Source: SM23-73-3 sp965369445 (GTDB lineage Bacteria > Zixibacteria > MSB-5A5 > SM1-73). Taken from it: a DNA stretch of 11,659 nt. Under the pieces are notes generated by a model. It saw only the letters and a program-made list of their open reading frames with translations, ran no database searches and was not told where the DNA came from. The DNA is taken from contig CBDUQU010000100.1 in NCBI GenBank assembly GCA_965369445.1, forward strand, positions 1 to 11,659, read 5' to 3'. Numbering within the stretch: the stretch's first letter is position 1; the number at the start of each line of letters is the position of its first letter. Below, piece by piece: positions 8,004 through 11,659 of the stretch. Made by a program: the position numbers and the translations under genes.

Positions 8004-8876
8004 TCACACCTCATCGTATGTCTTTAGGTATTTGACCTGTTCTTTGGCATGGTAGGAGCTTCTCACAAGAGGACCGGATTCCACGTTCGCAAACCCCATT
8101 TCCTCCCCGACGACCTTCAGCTCCGCGAACTTGTCCGGATGATAGAACTTCGCTATGGGAAGATGCTCATTGGACGGACTCAAATACTGCCCGATGGTCA
8201 AAAGATTACAGTCGACATTCCTCAAGTCTCTTATCAACTCTACAATCTCCTCCAGACTCTCTCCCAGCCCAAGCATCACCCCCGACTTGGTCACCATGCT
8301 CTTGTCAACTTCCTTTACGTTACGAAGAAGATACAATGACCTTCGATAGTCCGCTCCCTTTCTCACCTGCGGGTAAAGCCTTTGGACCGTCTCCATGTTG
8401 TGATTCAACACATCCGGCTTTGCTTCCAGCACCGTCTTCAAAGACTCAAGAGAGCCGCCGAAATCAGGTATCAACACTTCAACCTTACAACCCGGAATCG
8501 AGCTTTTGATCTCGTTGATGGTCAGGGCGAAAATAGAAGCTCCTCCGTCGTCGAGATCATCTCTGGTGACCGATGTGATGACCGCGTAGTTCAGGTTCAG
8601 TTTTTTTACGGTCTCCGCCACCCTTTCTGGTTCATCTTCATCTACCGGCAGGGGGATACCTCTTTTCACATCGCAGAATGTGCATCCTCTGGTGCAGACG
8701 TCACCTAAGATCAAGAACGTGGCAGTGCCTTCCTCAAAGCAGTGGCTGATGTTGGGACAATTGGCTTCCTGGCAGACAGTATGCAGATTCGACTGGGCCA
8801 GCAGGGATTTGATTCGTCGATAGTTCTCGCCCCACGAGGCTTGAACCTTTAACCAATGCGGACGCCTGACCTGCAC
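8004..8876 (-). CDS. lipA: Lipoyl synthase (radical SAM)
   Basis: A 290-residue lipoyl synthase, the normal family length. It inserts two sulfurs into protein-bound octanoyl groups to form the lipoyl cofactor of 2-oxoacid dehydrogenases and the glycine cleavage system. The auxiliary sulfur-donating [4Fe-4S] cluster is held by CX4CX5C (C35, C40, C46) and the radical SAM cluster by CX3CX2C (C61, C65, C68). The C-terminal RSSYHA (272-277) supplies the conserved serine ligand of the auxiliary cluster. Translation starts at GTG, supported by a GGAGGT Shine-Dalgarno 4 nt upstream. No lipB, lplA or lipoylated-protein gene lies in the window, so lipA stands alone. It diverges from trxB, with which it shares an intergenic region holding overlapping promoters. 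Confidence 0.96.
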   Translation of the reverse strand: MQVRRPHWLKVQASWGENYRRIKSLLAQSNLHTVCQEANCPNISHCFEEGTATFLILGDVCTRGCTFCDVKRGIPLPVDEDEPERVAETVKKLNLNYAVITSVTRDDLDDGGASIFALTINEIKSSIPGCKVEVLIPDFGGSLESLKTVLEAKPDVLNHNMETVQRLYPQVRKGADYRRSLYLLRNVKEVDKSMVTKSGVMLGLGESLEEIVELIRDLRNVDCNLLTIGQYLSPSNEHLPIAKFYHPDKFAELKVVGEEMGFANVESGPLVRSSYHAKEQVKYLKTYDEV

Positions 8877-8897
8877 AAGGACCTCCGGAAAGGATTG

Positions 8898-8926
8898 TTG
8901 ACATTAGCATGCCAACGGTTTAAATT
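8898..8926 (+). promoter_or_regulatory. Predicted sigma-70-type promoter for trxB
   Basis: TTGACA (8898-8903), a perfect -35, is followed after 17 nt by TAAATT (8921-8926), which matches TATAAT at four of six positions. Transcription from about 8933 would give trxB a leader of roughly 90 nt containing a palindrome (8979-8996). It overlaps the promoter predicted for lipA on the opposite strand. Confidence 0.5.
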
Positions 8927-8947
8927 AAAATAACGTTTGTGTATCAA
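8919..8947 (-). promoter_or_regulatory. Predicted sigma-70-type promoter for lipA
   Basis: On the minus strand TTGATA (complement of 8942-8947) and TTTAAA (8919-8924) are 17 nt apart, matching the -35 and -10 consensus at five and four of six positions. The leader to the GTG start would be about 35 nt. Its -10 shares bases with the -10 of the trxB promoter, so polymerases could not occupy both at once. Confidence 0.42.
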
Positions 8948-8978
8948 AAAGCAAGGCTAAACATATCGATGATGTAGC

Positions 8979-8996
8979 GGAAGGCTTCAGCCTTCC
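8979..8996. repeat. Palindrome in the trxB 5' leader
   Basis: GGAAGGCT and AGCCTTCC pair perfectly across a 2-nt TC centre. The hairpin lies 28 nt before the trxB start and 16 nt before its AAGGAG ribosome-binding site, so it should not hide that site. Its layout, a short GC-rich inverted repeat with a pyrimidine/purine core, resembles the palindromes at 10382-10577. It could be a member of the same class or a leader hairpin. Confidence 0.55.
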
Positions 8997-9024
8997 ACGT
9001 ATCTTTCTTAAGAAGGAGAAAAGC

Positions 9025-9963
9025 ATGGCTGAAGAAAAGTTATACGATTTGATCATAGTCGGGGGAGGACCGGCCGGTCTGACCGCCGGCATCTATGCTG
9101 CCAGAGCCAAGCTGAACACCGTTCTGTTGGAGCGGCTCAATGTGGGCGGACTGGTGGGGACAACAGACTGGGTGGAGAACTACCCCGGCTTTCCTGAAGG
9201 GATAAGTGGTGTCGATCTTGTAAAGAAGATGGAAGATCAGGCGGTGAAGTTCGGGCTGGAAATCGTGCCCTACAAGGAGGTAAACTCCGCTGATCTTACA
9301 GGTCAGACCAAAACCATAAAGGTGGACGACGAAGAATATCAGGCTAAAGCTGTGATCGTCGCGTCCGGAACCGAACCCAAAAAACTGAATATCCTCGGTG
9401 AGGAAAAATTCAGAGGCCGTGGTGTCTCCTATTGTGCCACCTGCGATGGCGCTTTCTTTCAGGACAAGGATATTGTGATGATTGGCGGGGGGAGTTCCGG
9501 CATTCAGGAGGGTCTGTTCCTGACCAGGTTTGTCAAGAGCATTACCGTGGTAGAGTTCATGCCTCATCTGAATGCGGAGAAAATCCTTCAGGAGAGAGCC
9601 CGAAAAGACTCCAAGTTCAAGTTCTTCTTAAATCACATGGCCACGTCCATCAACGGAGAGAATCAAATAGAGTCGGTGACCATAAGAAATCGCGAAACCA
9701 CTGAGGAGAAGACCATCCCGGCAGCGGGGGTATTCGTTTATGTGGGTTGGGACCCCAAGACCGAATTCCTGAAAGGGCAGGTTGATCTGGATAAATGGGG
9801 CTACGTAGTTGCTGACGAGGATACCAAAACCTCAGCGTCAGGGGTATTTGCTGCAGGCGACGTAAGAGAAAAAGAGCTAAGACAGATAACCACCGCCGTC
9901 AGCGACGGCACAGTTGCCGCCTTCATGGCGGAAAGATATGTGGAAGAACTTGAGCAAGAGTAA
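9025..9963 (+). CDS. trxB: Thioredoxin-disulfide reductase-like flavoprotein
   Basis: A 312-residue cytoplasmic FAD protein of standard thioredoxin reductase length. The FAD-binding GGGPAG is at 13-18, the redox-active disulfide CATCDGAFF has C137 and C140, a second Rossmann motif GGGSSG is at 154-159, and the C-terminal FAD-binding GVFAAGDVREKELRQ is at 273-287. It should transfer electrons through FAD and the disulfide to thioredoxin or a similar acceptor. The usual NADPH 2'-phosphate motif HRRxxxR after the second Rossmann strand is absent; the sequence there is VVEFMPHLNAEKI with a glutamate at 177, and the usual GGGDSA is GGGSSG. NADH or another donor is therefore possible. The start has an AAGGAG ribosome-binding site 6 nt upstream. 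A diverged copy of its 3' end lies at 10271-10362, and an antitoxin gene starts 56 bp after its stop. Confidence 0.9.
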   Translation: MAEEKLYDLIIVGGGPAGLTAGIYAARAKLNTVLLERLNVGGLVGTTDWVENYPGFPEGISGVDLVKKMEDQAVKFGLEIVPYKEVNSADLTGQTKTIKVDDEEYQAKAVIVASGTEPKKLNILGEEKFRGRGVSYCATCDGAFFQDKDIVMIGGGSSGIQEGLFLTRFVKSITVVEFMPHLNAEKILQERARKDSKFKFFLNHMATSINGENQIESVTIRNRETTEEKTIPAAGVFVYVGWDPKTEFLKGQVDLDKWGYVVADEDTKTSASGVFAAGDVREKELRQITTAVSDGTVAAFMAERYVEELEQE

Positions 9964-10019
9964 ACGAAATCGATTTGACCGTATTAATTATACAGCCCCA
10001 CGCCTGGGGAGAGAGAGAA

Positions 10020-10343
10020 ATGGAAAGAACCATCAATGCTGTGAAGGCGCGACAGAACCTGGGAACGCTTCCGAGTCAGGTCTTCTTAAAGAATGACCAG
10101 TTCATCATCGAACGAAACGGCAAGCCGATGGCGGCGGTAATACCTGTGTGGCAGTTCGAGCAGTGGAATGTGAAAAGAGAAGCCTTCTTCAGGATGATCA
10201 GTAAGGTGCGCCAGAGAAATAGGAAGGTCAGTGAAAAAGTGTTACACAAGGAAACCCGCGAAGCAGAAGTAAGAGCTAAGACAGATAACCACGCCTGTCA
10301 GCGACGGCACAGTTGCCGCCTTCATGGCGGAGAAGTTCATTGA
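10020..10343 (+). CDS. Phd/YefM-like antitoxin with out-of-frame trxB-derived tail
   Basis: The first 86 residues resemble the Phd/YefM antitoxin family: MERTINAVKARQNLG, then a hydrophobic stretch and the family-typical IIERNGKPMAAVIPVWQFEQW, followed by a charged helical C-terminus (FFRMISKVRQRNRKVSEKV...EAEVRA). Such proteins bind their own promoter and neutralise a toxin encoded next to them. The ATG at 10020 is chosen over one 15 codons upstream because it fits the family N-terminus and follows a purine-rich GGGGAGAGAGAGAA. A small inverted repeat, CCCCA-CGCC-TGGGG (9996-10009), precedes that site. Residues 87-107 are encoded by the duplicated trxB 3' end read in a different frame, so the natural stop was probably lost. 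No toxin gene lies on either side, so this is an orphan or decaying antitoxin. Confidence 0.7.
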   Translation: MERTINAVKARQNLGTLPSQVFLKNDQFIIERNGKPMAAVIPVWQFEQWNVKREAFFRMISKVRQRNRKVSEKVLHKETREAEVRAKTDNHACQRRHSCRLHGGEVH

Positions 10344-10362
10344 AGAACTGGAATCAGAATAG
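10271..10362 (+). pseudogene. Duplicated 3' end of a trxB gene
   Basis: This segment aligns without gaps to 9872-9963, the last 30 codons and stop of trxB, at an offset of 399. By hand count about 76 of 92 bases match: 3 differences in the first 60 or so and 13 in the last 30. In the trxB frame it reads ELRQITTPVSDGTVAAFMAE then KFIEELESE and a TAG stop, against RYVEELEQE in the intact gene. There is no start, and a TAA (10270-10272) precedes it in that frame, so it is a remnant. The conservative changes at its end suggest the donor was a functional but diverged trxB, not a fresh local copy. Confidence 0.8.
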
Positions 10363-10381
10363 GGTGCGAATTGGAGTGTAG

Positions 10382-10403
10382 GGGCGGAGCTTAAGCTCCG
10401 CCC
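10382..10403. repeat. Perfect 22-nt palindrome (GGGCGGAGC type)
   Basis: The left arm GGGCGGAGCTT (10382-10392) is exactly complementary to the right arm AAGCTCCGCCC. It begins 19 nt after the stop of the trxB remnant and sits 3 nt before a second long palindrome. With no loop, it is more likely a DNA-level or dispersed REP-like element than a terminator. Confidence 0.8.
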
Positions 10404-10405
10404 GT

Positions 10406-10438
10406 TGTAAGGGCGGATTTTTTAAATCCGCCCTTACA
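10406..10438. repeat. 15-bp-arm inverted repeat (GGGCGGATTT type)
   Basis: TGTAAGGGCGGATTT (10406-10420) is perfectly complementary to AAATCCGCCCTTACA (10424-10438) across a TTT loop. The RNA hairpin would be very stable and is followed by ATTTTGTG, a weak T-tract, so partial terminator activity for transcripts from the trxB side is possible. It shares the GGGCGGA...TCCGCCC frame with the preceding palindrome. Confidence 0.8.
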
Positions 10439-10557
10439 TTTTGTGCCACCTTTTGGCAGAGACGACCACCGCACCAACTTTTTTGCTTCCGGTTGATGTT
10501 CCCCAGACGGGTGGGCGTCCGTGCACGGCTGGCAGGCTTCATCAAAGGAAAATGAAC

Positions 10558-10577
10558 GGCGGATGAAAGCATCCGCC
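10558..10577. repeat. 8-bp-arm hairpin (GGCGGATG type)
   Basis: GGCGGATG (10558-10565) pairs with CATCCGCC (10570-10577) around an AAAG loop. It has the same GGCGGA...TCCGCC outer frame as the palindromes at 10382 and 10406, with a different core. Confidence 0.65.
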
Positions 10578-10705
10578 TGAAGCGGTAGAGAGTCAAAGAG
10601 GAACGGCAGTCAATTGAAACAGTTGGGGAAAATTAAAGAGTCATTTAAAAATCCCGAAAAGAATAATAAAGCTCCGAATAAAAGATAAAAAGCTCATCAT
10701 TTTTA

Positions 10706-10744
10706 CGTCCCCACATTAAACTGCAAAGCACTCGCGTCCCCACA
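10706..10744. repeat. Direct repeat CGTCCCCACA, two copies at 29-bp period
   Basis: CGTCCCCACA occurs at 10706-10715 and 10735-10744, each followed by an AT-rich stretch containing TTAA. Two copies are too few for an array; they could be paired binding sites or the end of a degraded repeat. Confidence 0.4.
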
Positions 10745-10796
10745 AATTAAGATTTAGGCTTGATCTGAGTAGTTCGCTTTAAATAAACAGGAACCT

Positions 10797-10865
10797 GCGA
10801 CCCCAGAGGCATAAAAAGTGTGCTGTGGGTCGCCCTGGTGGTGGAAAGCGATAAGTCCGCCCCAG
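10797..10865 (+). ncRNA. Candidate structured leader RNA: two adjacent hairpins before a Shine-Dalgarno
   Basis: Hairpin A pairs GCGACCC (10797-10803) with GGGTCGC (10827-10833). Inside, after a CAGAG/TGT internal loop, GCATA pairs with TGTGC around AAAAG. One nucleotide later, hairpin B pairs CTGG (10835-10838) with CCAG (10862-10865) and, past a bulged T, GGTGGA (10840-10845) with TCCGCC (10856-10861) around the loop AAGCGATAAG. An AAAGGAGGAG ribosome-binding sequence follows immediately. I do not recognise any known riboswitch or small-RNA family. It may regulate the mini-ORF or the lipoprotein gene; alternatively it could be the end of a decayed mobile element. Confidence 0.35.
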
Positions 10866-10876
10866 AAAGGAGGAGC

Positions 10877-10936
10877 ATGGTAAAGTTTTATCAGGGATTA
10901 AGTAAGTTATTTTGGACCAAAGATGTTTTGCTTTGA
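10877..10936 (+). CDS. Possible 19-residue leader peptide
   Basis: An ATG directly after AAAGGAGGAGC opens a 19-codon frame (MVKFYQGLSKLFWTKDVLL) ending in TGA. The ribosome-binding sequence is the strongest in this part of the window, though its spacing to the ATG (about 3 nt) is short. The peptide is basic with hydrophobic residues and matches no family I know. It lies between the tandem hairpins and the lipoprotein gene, a position that would suit a leader peptide. A chance ORF is a real alternative. Confidence 0.25.
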   Translation: MVKFYQGLSKLFWTKDVLL

Positions 10937-10988
10937 GCTTGAAGTAAGAAAGGAAGAAAAAATAGCTCTGGTTTGGATAAACCTCACA

Positions 10989-11019
10989 GTTGGGACAGAG
11001 GTTGAACCCCTGTCCCAAC
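10989..11019. repeat. 10-bp-arm hairpin upstream of the lipoprotein gene
   Basis: GTTGGGACAG (10989-10998) pairs perfectly with CTGTCCCAAC (11010-11019). GGTT and AACC can add to the stem inside it after one mismatch. It ends 41 nt before the lipoprotein start and has no T-tract after it. It may be a dispersed repeat or a leader hairpin. Confidence 0.65.
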
Positions 11020-11060
11020 ATAAGGAATCTGGTTAAAGCTAAAAAAAGGGGGAATGAAAG

Positions 11061-11659
11061 ATGAAAAGCTATCTTAGAATCTTATGTTTGTTGATGGTAG
11101 CAATAGCCTTAATTTTGGGAAACTGCTCTAAGAAGAAATCCACCCAAACTGATAACGGCACCCCAACTGATACGCAATCGCCCTCCGTCACCATCACAGC
11201 TCCCACTTCCGGGGCAACGTATGCAACCAATCAATCCACAGTAGATTTCGGTGGAACCGCATCTGACGACCAGGGGGTAACAAGCGTAACCTGGGCTAAT
11301 TTGAGTGTGAGCACCGGGGCAAGTGGAAATTGCACCGGAACCACCAGTTGGTCTGTATCTGGAATTACACTGCAGGCACAAGATAATCTGATCGTGATAA
11401 CTGCCAGCGATGCGGAAAACAATACTGGAAAGGACAGCTTGACCGTTACCTATACCGAAGAACCGGAAGGGACAATCAAATGGCAGTGGGAAACGGACTC
11501 CGACATTTGCATTTGTAATACACCGGCAATCGGACCGGACGGTAATATTTATGTCACTGGAAGTGGAGGAACTGCTACCTGGGTACCTGCCAGACTTTTT
11601 TGTGTTAGCCCTCAAGGCTCGATGCTGTGGAGCTCTCAGGACTTAGACCATATTGAGGC
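11061..11659 (+). CDS. Lipoprotein-like secreted protein, Ig-like domain plus PQQ-type propeller (3' end beyond window)
   Basis: The frame stays open for 199 codons to the window edge, so the gene is partial. Residues 1-21 form an export signal (MKSYLRILCLLMVAIALILGN) before C22, with LGNC in lipobox position; asparagine at -1 is unusual, so lipidation is likely but not certain. A polar linker (23-40) leads to an Ig-like domain at about 41-133 (PSVTITAPTSGATYA, then DDQGVTSVTW, then NLIVITASDAENNTGKDSLTVTY). From 137 the motifs GTIKWQWET, TPAIGPDGNIYVTG and LFCVSPQGSMLWSS match the start of a PQQ-like beta-propeller. Such proteins sit on the outer membrane or cell surface; the ligand is unknown. 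The ATG follows an AGGGGGA ribosome-binding site about 8 nt upstream. The leader contains several hairpins. Confidence 0.82.
   Translation, partial: MKSYLRILCLLMVAIALILGNCSKKKSTQTDNGTPTDTQSPSVTITAPTSGATYATNQSTVDFGGTASDDQGVTSVTWANLSVSTGASGNCTGTTSWSVSGITLQAQDNLIVITASDAENNTGKDSLTVTYTEEPEGTIKWQWETDSDICICNTPAIGPDGNIYVTGSGGTATWVPARLFCVSPQGSMLWSSQDLDHIE

Larger units (their letters stand above)
10363..11060. other. 698-bp structured, repeat-rich non-coding region
   Basis: Between the trxB remnant and the lipoprotein gene there is no supported large gene. Open frames on the minus strand (10354-10596, 10779-11021) run through palindromes and have no Shine-Dalgarno or domain. Instead the region carries three GGCGGA...TCCGCC palindromes, a CCGTGCACGG palindrome (10519-10528), a direct repeat near 10706-10744, two adjacent hairpins (10797-10865), a 19-codon mini-ORF (10877-10936) and another hairpin (10989-11019). 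The stretch at about 10600-10700 is A-rich and shows nothing recognisable. Confidence 0.6.

Noticed and set aside
10406..10438. Intrinsic terminator for trxB/antitoxin
   Set aside because: The stem is strong but the following T-tract is weak, and it shares its frame with neighbouring palindromes, so it was listed as a repeat with possible terminator activity.
10354..10596. 80-codon minus-strand open frame across the palindromes
   Set aside because: It runs through three inverted repeats and antisense to the trxB remnant, with no Shine-Dalgarno or domain.
10706..10744. Possible CRISPR array start
   Set aside because: Only two 10-bp repeats, no third copy and no cas genes.
11109..11615. 168-codon minus-strand open frame
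   Set aside because: It is antisense to the lipoprotein gene, whose signal peptide, Ig-like domain and PQQ motifs are convincing.

Overview
The window looks like a bacterial chromosome segment, probably from an uncultured lineage near the Fibrobacteres-Chlorobi-Bacteroidetes (FCB) side of the tree. The main clue is the 962-residue secreted protein ending in a NYPNPFNPTT-type C-terminal domain, which is typical of FCB-related phyla. The THEP1-type NTPase, often found in thermophiles and archaea, and the palindrome-rich intergenic DNA fit but do not prove this. The phylum is an inference: there is no rRNA or ribosomal marker in the window.

Positions 139-8876 hold seven genes, all on the minus strand. 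In transcription order they are lipA (lipoyl synthase, GTG start), ogt (O6-methylguanine repair), an MBL-fold hydrolase with a TTG start, a PHP-family phosphoesterase, a DEDD-type exonuclease with a C-terminal helical/TPR-like region, the large repeat protein with a signal peptide, and the THEP1-like NTPase. Only the PHP and exonuclease genes are close enough (26 bp) to suggest a tight operon. The other gaps are 127-511 bp, and several contain palindromes or low-complexity repeats. Functions are mostly housekeeping: cofactor synthesis, alkylation repair, small-molecule hydrolysis and nucleic acid turnover.

At 8877-9024 the polarity flips. lipA and trxB diverge from two predicted promoters whose -10 elements overlap. 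trxB encodes a thioredoxin reductase with an intact CATC redox site but without the usual HRRxxxR NADPH-phosphate motif. Next comes a Phd/YefM-like antitoxin gene with no toxin. Its 3' end runs out of frame into a second, diverged copy of the trxB 3' end (10271-10362). The layout (full trxB, about 307 bp containing the antitoxin, then a second trxB tail) looks like a recombination or insertion scar.

Positions 10363-11060 are non-coding and unusually structured. They contain three GGCGGA...TCCGCC palindromes, a 10-bp direct repeat at 29-bp period, a pair of adjacent stable hairpins ending just before a strong Shine-Dalgarno and a 19-codon mini-ORF, and a further hairpin. The window ends inside a lipoprotein-like gene with an Ig-like domain followed by the start of a PQQ-type beta-propeller.

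The best candidates for something undescribed are the trxB-tail/antitoxin scar and the tandem-hairpin leader upstream of the lipoprotein gene. No CRISPR array, tRNA, rRNA, transposase, integrase or defence operon was found.
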